From DATARN01 sp963851105 (GTDB lineage Bacteria; Actinomycetota; Acidimicrobiia; Acidimicrobiales; Palsa-688): a DNA stretch of 64,000 nt. Below, piece by piece: positions 52,636 through 59,582 of the stretch (positions within the stretch are counted from its first letter, which is position 1; each line of letters opens with the position of its first letter). Below the pieces are notes generated by a model that was not told the origin of the DNA, made no database searches, and saw nothing but the letters and a program-made list of their open reading frames with translations. Position numbers and translations under genes: made by a program. Location: contig CAWKNP010000004.1 of the NCBI GenBank assembly GCA_963851105.1, forward strand, positions 1 to 64,000. The letters run 5' to 3'.

Positions 52636-53000
52636 CGGAGGCCGATCGCCAGCCCGACGCCGCCCGCGGTGAGGCTGGCAGCCAGGTTGACCAGGGTGAA
52701 GGTGATGGCCGCCTTGGTCGACCTCTCCTCGGACAGACGCACCGTCTCCCATGACGCCGTGCTCCACGTCGTCAGGCCACCGCAGAAACCTGTGCCGACG
52801 ATGGCGCGGGTGGTGGCGGCGCCCGCGTGGTGGAGGGCGACGCCCGCGACCACCCCGAGAATGACCGAACCGACCACGTTGACGGTGAGCGTGCCGAACG
52901 GGAAGGCCAGCGCGGTGCGATCCTGCACCGCCGCGTCGATCAGGTAACGGCCCACGGCACCGAGGGCCCCGGCCAACCCCACCGCTACCCAGAGGGCCAC
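52632..53000 (-). CDS. crcB: Fluoride channel CrcB/Fluc, second subunit
   Basis: Small membrane channel that exports fluoride. From GTG 53000 it has 122 residues with four hydrophobic segments and the family motifs GALGAVGRYLID, FPFGTLTVNVVGSVILG and GTGFCGGLTTWSTASWE. GGAGG lies just upstream. It starts within the end of the other crcB gene (16-nt overlap). Paired crcB genes usually give a heterodimeric channel. No fluoride riboswitch was found upstream of either gene. Confidence 0.93.
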   Translation of the reverse strand: MALWVAVGLAGALGAVGRYLIDAAVQDRTALAFPFGTLTVNVVGSVILGVVAGVALHHAGAATTRAIVGTGFCGGLTTWSTASWETVRLSEERSTKAAITFTLVNLAASLTAGGVGLAIGLR

Positions 53001-53359
53001 GCGAACCTCCGGGTCACGGCGACGCCGAGGGCGGTCGCCGTGACCCCGACCACCACGGTGGCCACGATGTACCCCACCGAGGTAAGGAGGCGGCCGCCTC
53101 TCACGAGCAGGTCGGCCTCCACCGCGAACGTCGACATGGTCGTCCACGCCCCGAGCAGCCCGACGCCCAGGAACGGGCGCAGGTAGCGCGATGGCCGTGT
53201 CCCGAGAATCGTAAGCAGGATGCCGAGGAGGAATCCTCCCGTGACGTTGATGGTGAATGTCGTCCAGGGGAAGTGCCCGGCGGCGGTCGGCCACGCCAGG
53301 CCGAGCTCGTAGCGTGCCAGGGCGCCAAGGAACCCTCCGGTCGCGATGGCGGTCAGCAC
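52985..53359 (-). CDS. crcB: Fluoride channel CrcB/Fluc, first subunit
   Basis: Protein of 124 residues with four hydrophobic segments and the CrcB motifs GGFLGALARYELGLA, FPWTTFTINVTGGFLLGIL and LGVGLLGAWTTMSTFAVE. It is the upstream partner of a second crcB gene. The two differ in the TM3 motif (GAWTTMST here, GGLTTWST in the partner), which fits dual-topology heterodimers. It begins 26 nt after the SDR stop, so may be co-transcribed with it. Confidence 0.93.
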   Translation of the reverse strand: MLTAIATGGFLGALARYELGLAWPTAAGHFPWTTFTINVTGGFLLGILLTILGTRPSRYLRPFLGVGLLGAWTTMSTFAVEADLLVRGGRLLTSVGYIVATVVVGVTATALGVAVTRRFAWPSG

Positions 53360-53385
53360 ATCGCCGTGGCGGGACCGGTGGTAGC

Positions 53386-54153
53386 TCAGCGCGGCGGCAT
53401 GCGCAGGGCGCCGTCGAGGCGGACCACCTCGCCGTTCAGATAGCTGTTCTCGATGATGTGGGCGGCCAGCTCGGCAAAATCCGCCGGCCGCCCCAGCCGC
53501 TTCGGGAACGGGACCTGGTCGCCCAAGGCCCGGCGGGCGTCATCGGGCAGCAGCCGCAACATGGGCGTGTCCATCATCCCGGGAGCGATGGCACATACCC
53601 GGATGCCGAGCGACGACAGATCCCGGGCGGCAGGAAGGGTCATGCTCACCACGCCCCCCTTGGACGCGGCGTAGGCCAGCTGGCCGATCTGGCCGTCGAA
53701 GGCGGCGACCGACGCCGTGTTTACGATGACGCCGCGCTCGCCTTCGGCCAGGGGGTCGTTGCGGGCCATGGCCGCGGCGGCGTGGACCATGGTGTTGAAG
53801 GTGCCCGTGAGGTTGATGGCGATGACGCGGACGAAGCGGTCGTACTCGTGGGGGGTCCCATTGCGAGCGATGGTGCGCGCCGCGTCACCGATGCCGGCGC
53901 AGTTGACCGCGATCCGCAGCGGCACGTCGTCGGCGGCGGCCGCCACCGCGGCCCGCGCCTGGTCGGGATCGGTCACGTCGCAGCGCACGAACCGCACCTG
54001 AGGCCCGAGCTCCGCGGCCAGAGCCCGGCCCCGCTCCTCGTCGAGGTCGCAGATGGCCACGGCCGCTCCGGCCGCGGACAACCGCCGCACGGTGGCTTCC
54101 CCCAACCCGGATGCGCCGCCGGTCACCAACGCGCCGGAGCCCTCGATCCGCAT
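53386..54153 (-). CDS. Short-chain dehydrogenase, 3-hydroxyacyl-CoA dehydrogenase type
   Basis: The 255-residue SDR has the cofactor loop TGGASGLG (11-18), DLDEERG for NAD preference, NCAGIG, Ser in NTASVAAFDGQIGQ and the catalytic YAASK motif (YAASKGGVV), followed by IAPGMMDTPML and the closing NGEVVRLDGALRMPPR. It resembles HSD17B10/3-hydroxy-2-methylbutyryl-CoA dehydrogenases. TAGGGT at 54162-54167 lies 8 nt before the ATG with no Shine-Dalgarno sequence, again suggesting a leaderless mRNA. The substrate is not decided. Confidence 0.9.
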   Translation of the reverse strand: MRIEGSGALVTGGASGLGEATVRRLSAAGAAVAICDLDEERGRALAAELGPQVRFVRCDVTDPDQARAAVAAAADDVPLRIAVNCAGIGDAARTIARNGTPHEYDRFVRVIAINLTGTFNTMVHAAAAMARNDPLAEGERGVIVNTASVAAFDGQIGQLAYAASKGGVVSMTLPAARDLSSLGIRVCAIAPGMMDTPMLRLLPDDARRALGDQVPFPKRLGRPADFAELAAHIIENSYLNGEVVRLDGALRMPPR

Positions 54154-54217
54154 GGGCGCCGACCCTACCGGCTGACGTGGCGGGAAGAACGACCGGACCT
54201 GGCTGGTTGGCTACGTC

Positions 54218-54598
54218 ATGATGGAGCTGCGGTTCTTGTACGTGGGCTCTTCCAACACCGAACGCGACGTCGCCACCTGGCTGGCACTGCCCGGAGCCCG
54301 CCTGCGCTGGCGGTTCCAGAACTTCGGCGCCGACGTGGCCGCGGTGGACCTGGGCGGGCGGCCACTCGTGCTCATCGCCGACCACCGCCCGGCGGGCACG
54401 GTGCTGCCGATCTATGCCGTTGCCGACCTGGATGCGGCGGGCGAGGAGTTGCGCGCAGGGGGCTGGACGCTCGAGATGGGCCCCGTGGAGTCGCCCGAGG
54501 GCCCCGCGACGGTGTGGAACGACGCCAGCGGCGCCGCCATCGCCCTGATGCGAATTGACCGGCCCGACATGCTGGACTCGGTCTACACGGGCCCCTAG
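54218..54598 (+). CDS. VOC-fold (glyoxalase/bleomycin-resistance-like) protein
   Basis: Protein of 126 residues with a single betaalphabetabetabeta-type pattern: ELRFLYVGSSNTERDVATWLALPGARLRWRFQNFGADVAAVDLGGRPLVLIAD and LPIYAVADLDAAGEELRAGGWTLEMGPVESPEGPATVWNDASGAAIALM. This fits the VOC superfamily. Metal ligands are not evident, so it may be a binding protein and not an enzyme. Start ATG 54218 or 54221. It diverges from the SDR gene. Confidence 0.75.
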   Translation: MMELRFLYVGSSNTERDVATWLALPGARLRWRFQNFGADVAAVDLGGRPLVLIADHRPAGTVLPIYAVADLDAAGEELRAGGWTLEMGPVESPEGPATVWNDASGAAIALMRIDRPDMLDSVYTGP

Positions 54599-54606
54599 CG
54601 CGACGC

Positions 54607-54939
54607 CTACCAGCTGACTTCGGTTACCGCCCCGCCGTCGACGTGCGCGACCTTCTCGACCGGCGCCAGGAGGGTGTAATCCCCGGCCGGCAGCGACGGG
54701 AATACCCCCGCGAAGACGACGCCGCCGCTCGGGAGGTGCCGGGCCCGCACCACGGTGTGGGTCCGGGCGCCGGTACCGACCGGGCAGATATGGATCTCGA
54801 CCATGTCGAGATCGGCAGTGGTGTTGACGACCAGCGCACCGATGTCGCCGCCGATATCGACCACCACACCCTCGGAGGGGCGGGAGTCGCCGGGGGACGG
54901 CTCCCCCTTTTCCCCGACTGACGGCATCACCGCGATCAC
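54607..54939 (-). CDS. Small protein encoded with a DUF4331 protein
   Basis: Unrecognised 110-residue protein with no signal peptide. The C-terminal 80 residues have alternating hydrophobic strands (GVVVDIGGDIGALVVNTTADLDMVEIHIC... and FAGVFPSLPAGDYTLLAP...HVDGGAVTEVSW), a beta-sandwich-like pattern. The GTG start overlaps the stop of the DUF4331 gene as GTGA, so it is coupled to it. Possible companion of the DUF4331 protein. Confidence 0.65.
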   Translation of the reverse strand: MIAVMPSVGEKGEPSPGDSRPSEGVVVDIGGDIGALVVNTTADLDMVEIHICPVGTGARTHTVVRARHLPSGGVVFAGVFPSLPAGDYTLLAPVEKVAHVDGGAVTEVSW

Positions 54940-56282
54940 TTGGAGGGGACGTCGTAACCGCTGTACGGCACGCCCAGGTACGGGAAGTGAGAGATGTAAT
55001 TGTCGAACGTGAGACCGTCGGTGACCACGCTGGCGGCGCCGTCGGGGGTGTAGCTCGGGTCGACCAAGGGAATGGTCGCGCCCGCGATGGCCCGCAGCTC
55101 GATGGTGAACACGTCGTCGAAGACGCGCCGACCGTTGGGGAACCCGGCCAGGTCGCCCCCGAGGACGCCGAGGACGTTCGGAGTGGTGGCCGGCGGGATG
55201 GAGGTGTTGAGGCGCAGCATGTCGGCCACCGCAGCGCCGGTGAAGGTGGTGTAGGTGGGGGAGACGACGCCCGGCGGGATGCCCGTCATAAGGATGGCCT
55301 GGAGGTCGGCGCGGGGCTTGGTGTAGGCCGCCAGATGGGGGAACACGCCGGGGTAAAGGATGTTCAGCAGGCCGGCCAGCTCGGGATGCAGGGTGCCGTC
55401 GATGAACTCCGAGTCATCCGACGGCGGCTGGGTGTTCCAGTAGTCCTTGCGGGCCATGGGCACCAGTACCTCGTTGACCAGGGGGTTGCCCAGCCGGGAG
55501 ACCTGCTTGAACGGCCCGGTGTTGAACGTCTTGACGATGCTGCCGCTCGGCTCGTCGAAGATCTTGACCTGCTGGCGGCTGGCACTGGCCCAGATACCGA
55601 TGACCGGCGAACCGGCGACCAGGTCGCTCTTCGGCACCTTGAGCGCCATGGTGTGAACGTTGACCAGTCGGGTGGCGTTGACGCCGTTGCGGGCGGGCAG
55701 GTTGCCAAATGCGTGCAGGTTCTCGAAGGGGCGCAGATCGCCGAGGTCGAACACCGCGCCCAGGTCGACGTAGAAGCCCTCGGCCCGCTGGCCCGCGAAC
55801 ACGGTGCGGCCGCCGGCGATGGAATGAACCGCCTGCTGCGCCAGGGCGCCGTAGTGGGGAGTCGACAGCGGGCCGATGTTGCACGGCGGGCAGGTGAGCC
55901 CAGTGGCGAGGACCGTCGTGGTGCCCCTGGCGTCGGTGCGGCTGACGCTGTAGGTCTGGGGCCGGTTCCAAGTGGTGTCGGTGATCGAGTTGATGGGACC
56001 GGTGTTGTACAGGAAGGTGTTGTTGTTGCGGATCGTGGTGGTGAACCGGAAGCTGTAGATGACCTCGGCGACGTTGTCACCGTCGTTGTCGATGTTGATC
56101 TGGTACAGCACGTCGTCGCCGAACTCGTAGAAGTTGGGACCGCCGGCGGGCGCCTCGAGGGGGATGTAGTTGGCGATGAGCGTCACGGTGCCGGGATCGT
56201 CGGGGCTCACAAAGGCGTAGAGATCGGTGCTGTCGGCGACGGGATCCTTGGAGATTTCGGGCGCTTCACGATGGGAAGACAT
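54936..56282 (-). CDS. DUF4331 protein
   Basis: Protein of 448 residues of the DUF4331 family: SSHREAPEISKDPVADSTDLYAFVSPDDP at the start, ANYIPLEAPAGGPNFYEFGDDVLYQINIDNDGD, IYSFRFTTTIRN, and the conserved end GRRVFDDVFTIELRAIAG and PYLGVPYSG. No signal peptide is visible although many relatives are exported. Function unknown; proteins of this family are often found beside exported small proteins. GAGAGGTG precedes ATG. A Tat-signal gene lies 84 nt upstream and a 110-residue gene follows with a 4-nt overlap. Confidence 0.9.
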   Translation of the reverse strand: MSSHREAPEISKDPVADSTDLYAFVSPDDPGTVTLIANYIPLEAPAGGPNFYEFGDDVLYQINIDNDGDNVAEVIYSFRFTTTIRNNNTFLYNTGPINSITDTTWNRPQTYSVSRTDARGTTTVLATGLTCPPCNIGPLSTPHYGALAQQAVHSIAGGRTVFAGQRAEGFYVDLGAVFDLGDLRPFENLHAFGNLPARNGVNATRLVNVHTMALKVPKSDLVAGSPVIGIWASASRQQVKIFDEPSGSIVKTFNTGPFKQVSRLGNPLVNEVLVPMARKDYWNTQPPSDDSEFIDGTLHPELAGLLNILYPGVFPHLAAYTKPRADLQAILMTGIPPGVVSPTYTTFTGAAVADMLRLNTSIPPATTPNVLGVLGGDLAGFPNGRRVFDDVFTIELRAIAGATIPLVDPSYTPDGAASVVTDGLTFDNYISHFPYLGVPYSGYDVPSK

Positions 56283-56366
56283 GGTTCACCTCTCGGTTAG
56301 TTGGCTGATTTGCGTCAGCGGGCGGGGTTAAGCGGGTGGGGGGTAAGCCGGTGGCGGTGAGCGGAA

Positions 56367-56654
56367 TCAGCGGGTGGCTCGAAAAAGGGCGCGGGCCAGG
56401 GTCGGATCGTTGACCACGACCTGGCGCTCACCGACAAAGAGATGCATCTCGCCGCTACCGAGGTCCCGGACGTGGGCGACCAGGGCTTCGGACATCTGAA
56501 ATTCGCCGGGGATCTCGGCTCCGGTCGCCGCCGCCTCCGATGCCGGCGGGCTCGTCGCCACCTCTGTCAAGAGGGGCATCGATGTCGCCACCCCCGCCAT
56601 GGCTACCGCCATGGAACCGCGCTTCAGGAACATGCGTCGACTAAAACCAATCAT
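56367..56654 (-). CDS. Small Tat-exported protein upstream of DUF4331
   Basis: From ATG 56654 the product has 95 residues: MIGFSRRMFLKRGSMAVAMA is a twin-arginine signal (SRRMFLK) with hydrophobic core, cleaved near SEAAA, leaving about 60 residues with ALVAHVRDLGSGEMHLFVGERQVVVND. GGAGG precedes the ATG. It is the first of three genes with DUF4331 and a 110-residue protein. The twin-arginine route suggests that it is exported folded or with a cofactor, perhaps together with DUF4331, which lacks its own signal. Confidence 0.82.
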   Translation of the reverse strand: MIGFSRRMFLKRGSMAVAMAGVATSMPLLTEVATSPPASEAAATGAEIPGEFQMSEALVAHVRDLGSGEMHLFVGERQVVVNDPTLARALFRATR

Positions 56655-56738
56655 GAGCTGACCTCCGGTTGCCCCGTTCGGAGCCAAATGCTCGACGCCT
56701 GGTATTCGGCGCTGCTCCCGGGCTCGGATCAAAACTTT

Positions 56739-57419
56739 TCAGCCTGGCAGGAGCCAAACGGCCCGCATCACCTGGAAAAGTGGTTGCCAGAGGAGGAGGA
56801 ACGTGCCCGACTGGCCGGTGTCGGCGAAGCAAACCTTGCCTGCCGTCTTGCCGCCCGGGGCGATCTGGCCGCCCGGCAGGGTCCCGGTGAGGGCGAAGGT
56901 CTCGATGATCCCGTTGGGCTGCTGCAGGCGCCATTCGGCCGGTCCCGCGTCCTTGGCGGTCGGCGAGTCATTGGTGACGGTGACCGGCGAGCACACGGTC
57001 GGCCCGAAGATGCTGGAGGTGTGGGTGAGGGTGCCGGCCGTGAGGGTCTCGCCTCCCAGGACGACGGGAGCGCCGACGCCGGCGGCCACATGATCCTGGG
57101 TCAGCATGCCGGGAAACGAGGGACCGTGGTATCCGGCGGGGCGACCGGCCTTCGGCGTGAGCGCGTTGACGCTGTCGGTAGCCTTGCCGACGCCGACCGC
57201 CAGGACGATCGCGACCGTGACCGCGGCCACGACCGCCACCATCAGGGTCACGATCAGGGCTTTGACCCAGGCGCTGGTGGTGGCCCTTCGGGGCGCGGGG
57301 CCGGCGGATACCGCCCCCAGCCCCGGGGCCAGGGGCGTCGCGCAGTTGGAGCAGTAGCGGGCCCCCGCCGGGGAGGTGGTGCCGCAGGCCGGGCAGGTGA
57401 CGAGGGCGGGGTCAGCCAC
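56739..57419 (-). CDS. Zinc-ribbon membrane protein
   Basis: From GTG 57419 the product has 226 residues: a zinc ribbon TCPACGTTSPAGARYCSNCATPL near the N-terminus (two CxxC pairs), one membrane helix (about 48-72, VKALIVTLMVAVVAAVTVAIVLAV), and an extracytoplasmic beta-rich domain of about 150 residues reminiscent of DUF4352-type immunoglobulin folds, with LTAGTLTHTSSIFGPTVCSPVTVTNDSP. The ribbon is cytoplasmic by topology. It overlaps rnhA by 8 nt. No function known. Confidence 0.75.
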   Translation of the reverse strand: MADPALVTCPACGTTSPAGARYCSNCATPLAPGLGAVSAGPAPRRATTSAWVKALIVTLMVAVVAAVTVAIVLAVGVGKATDSVNALTPKAGRPAGYHGPSFPGMLTQDHVAAGVGAPVVLGGETLTAGTLTHTSSIFGPTVCSPVTVTNDSPTAKDAGPAEWRLQQPNGIIETFALTGTLPGGQIAPGGKTAGKVCFADTGQSGTFLLLWQPLFQVMRAVWLLPG

Positions 57420-57969
57420 GCCGGGACCTGGGCGGTGCCGGACGGCCGGTTGCAGGGCGCGCCGGCCGGGGGCCGTAGCGGGGCACGACGACGTCGGCGG
57501 GCCCGAGGACCGGGGGAACGCCGGTACCCGAAGCTGGCGTCTGGGAGACGGCGGCGGCCACCGCCAGCCGGTCGACAAGGTCGTTCATGACGTCGTTGCT
57601 GTGGCCTTTGACCCACCGGAAGCGGATGCGGCCGGGCTCCGCCCGGTACGTGTTGATGAGCGGTTCCCACAGGTCGCGATTGGCGACGGGCTTCTTTGCC
57701 GAGTTGAGCCAGCCGCGCGCCAGCCAGCCCGCCCACCATTGGTCTCGGAAGCAGTTGACGACATAGGTCGAGTCGCTGACGACCTCGACGGCACCGGTGA
57801 TGCCCGTGACCGCCTCGAGGGCGGCGCGGATCTCCATACGTTGGTTGGTCGTGTACTCCTCCGGGCCGCTCTCGTAGCGGCCTTGGGGCACCGCCCAGGC
57901 CCAGCCGCCGGGACCCGGGTTGCCGAGGCAGGCACCGTCGGTGAACACCGTGGTCAAATCTTCGGTCAT
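57412..57969 (-). CDS. rnhA: Ribonuclease HI
   Basis: Degrades the RNA of RNA-DNA hybrids. The 185-residue protein starts TTVFTDGACLGNPGPGGWAWAV, with the metal-binding residues Asp11, Glu46 (in QRMEIRAALEAV), Asp66 (SDSTYVV) and Asp133 (LVDRLA), matching D10/E48/D70/D134 of the E. coli enzyme. The C-terminal 45 residues are a disordered Pro/Arg-rich tail not present in the short form. ATG 57969 is chosen since it directly precedes the first strand; an open frame runs upstream. Confidence 0.93.
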   Translation of the reverse strand: MTEDLTTVFTDGACLGNPGPGGWAWAVPQGRYESGPEEYTTNQRMEIRAALEAVTGITGAVEVVSDSTYVVNCFRDQWWAGWLARGWLNSAKKPVANRDLWEPLINTYRAEPGRIRFRWVKGHSNDVMNDLVDRLAVAAAVSQTPASGTGVPPVLGPADVVVPRYGPRPARPATGRPAPPRSRRG

Positions 57970-58134
57970 GTGGTCGGCGATCGGCCGGCGCTCGGGGCCG
58001 TCGTCCGGTGGGTCCTCGGGTCGGCGGTCGAGGCGGTGGTCGGGCGGGTGGTCGGGTCGGGCACGCCGCCAGCATGCCCCAGCGTGGGCGTCGCGGGCAT
58101 GCAGTCCCCCCGGGCCCACGGCCCTACGTGCGAG

Positions 58135-58491
58135 TCAGGTGCCGGAGTTGCCGTTGTTGTCAGCGGCGGTCGGTGCCGGTTCCCCTTCGGCCTCATCGTC
58201 GCCAGGTGTGAGCACGACGGTTTCCTCGTCGATGACCACCAGTTCCCCTTCGTCGTTGGCGACCGAGAACGTTTCGTCCCTGATGACCGTCCCATCGGGC
58301 AGGTCTATCTCAACCAATTCGTCGGTTGCCACGACGTGCCCCTGCCCGTCCACCTCGGCAATGAGGTCGTCGACGACGATCGTGCCGTCCTCCTCGACCT
58401 CGGCGGTGACGATCTCCACCGATTGGAGATCGGGTTCTTGGGCCCCCCCGTCCGCCACATCGTCCTGCGGCGTGTCTGATGTGTCGCTCAC
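58135..58491 (-). CDS. Acidic hypothetical protein
   Basis: From GTG 58491 the product has 118 residues, very rich in Asp and Glu, without Cys in the main part or any membrane helix. It consists of alternating short strands with repeated VVDD, IVVDDLIAEVDGQGHVVATDELVEIDLPDGTVIRDETF type units, so probably beta-rich. GGAGG precedes the GTG. I do not recognise it. It may bind a cation or act as a charged cytosolic spacer; both are guesses. Confidence 0.6.
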   Translation of the reverse strand: MSDTSDTPQDDVADGGAQEPDLQSVEIVTAEVEEDGTIVVDDLIAEVDGQGHVVATDELVEIDLPDGTVIRDETFSVANDEGELVVIDEETVVLTPGDDEAEGEPAPTAADNNGNSGT

Positions 58492-58596
58492 CCGGTGCCT
58501 CCTATCGCCGTCGTTGCCCCTCGGAGGCGAAGTCTGACACACCCGATGTCAGCGCAGGCGGCCGCCGGCGAACCCGCCGCCGGCCGCGTGGGCATG

Positions 58597-58692
58597 TCAG
58601 AGGCGAGTGCGGCGGCCCCGGCCGCGGTAGTAGTAGCCCCCACCACCGAAAAGCAGGATCAAGACGATGATGATGAGCAGGATGGTGATCAT
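58597..58692 (-). CDS. 31-residue hydrophobic peptide
   Basis: ATG 58692 to TGA encodes MITILLIIIVLILLFGGGGY then YYRGRGRRTRL, one membrane helix followed by a basic tail. GGGGAC lies a few nt upstream. Short Ile/Leu-rich proteins of this kind with GGGGYYYRGR tails occur in many bacteria and have no known function. Below usual gene-calling length; called from hydrophobicity and intact frame. Confidence 0.55.
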   Translation of the reverse strand: MITILLIIIVLILLFGGGGYYYRGRGRRTRL

Positions 58693-58844
58693 GGTCTGAG
58701 TGTCCCCGGAGGGGTTGTCAGCCAAACCAGTGGGCGGAGGCATTGCACAACCAGGGCAGCTTGGACAAAAAAGTCGGCATGCCAGTCGCCCGCAGTTGCG
58801 CCATGATGACCGCATGCCAGGCTCCATCCGGGCAAGATGTCCCG

Positions 58845-59582
58845 ATGCTCGCGGCGGTCATATTCGATTTGGACGGGACCCTGGTCGACAGCGAACAGCG
58901 TGGTCACCGGGTGGCGTTCAATGCCGCCTTCGAGGCCTTCGACCTTCCCGACCGGTGGAGTGAGGCGACCTACCGGGTATTGCTCTCCACGACCGGCGGC
59001 GAGCGGCGGCTCCTGCGCTGGCTGACGAGCCCGGAATCGAGCTTCGCCGGCAAGCCCGAGGCGCAGTGCCGGGAGATGGCGAAGGCGCTGCACCGCTGGA
59101 AGACCGATCGGGTAGAGGCCATGGCCGCCGCCGGCGAGATCCCGGCCCGACCCGGGGTGACCGAGTGGCTGGACGAGCTCGCCGCCCGCGGTGTGCGCCT
59201 GGCGGTGGCCACGACCGGCGCCCGGCAGTGGGCCCTTCCGTTGATCGACACGGTCTTCGGCCGGGACCGCTTCGAGGTCGTGGTCACCGGCGACCAGGTG
59301 ACGCATCGAAAGCCCGACCCTGAGGCGTACTGCCTGACTCTGGAGCGGCTCGGGCTGGACGCCAGCGCCGTGGTGGCGGTCGAGGACTCCGGCCCCGGGT
59401 GGGAGTCGGCCCGGGCGGCCGGTGTGGCCTGCGTGGTGGTGACCAACGCCGAGACGGACCCGGCGTCGGTCGCCGGCGCCGACTTGCTCCTCGACGCCTT
59501 CGTCCCCGACCCTTACGGGATCCTTTCGGGAATGCTCGCCGGTGCTGCGGAGGCTGCGGTACGCGGCAAACTAGAGACGTGA
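58845..59582 (+). CDS. HAD-superfamily hydrolase, CbbY/PGM-like
   Basis: Predicted phosphatase or phosphomutase of 245 residues. Motif I is VIFDLDGTLVDSEQ with nucleophile Asp and acid Asp, motif II is VATTGARQ (Thr), Lys is in HRKPDPEAY, and motif IV is VAVEDSGPGWESARAAG. The cap domain sits between residues about 18 and 85. This is the CbbY/beta-phosphoglucomutase group; the substrate is not deducible. ATG 58845 starts just before the first strand. Its stop overlaps the GTG of aceE. Confidence 0.9.
   Translation: MLAAVIFDLDGTLVDSEQRGHRVAFNAAFEAFDLPDRWSEATYRVLLSTTGGERRLLRWLTSPESSFAGKPEAQCREMAKALHRWKTDRVEAMAAAGEIPARPGVTEWLDELAARGVRLAVATTGARQWALPLIDTVFGRDRFEVVVTGDQVTHRKPDPEAYCLTLERLGLDASAVVAVEDSGPGWESARAAGVACVVVTNAETDPASVAGADLLLDAFVPDPYGILSGMLAGAAEAAVRGKLET

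Noticed and set aside
53360..53385. Fluoride riboswitch in front of the crcB pair
   Set aside because: There are only 26 nt between the SDR stop and the first crcB gene and no crcB-motif is seen.
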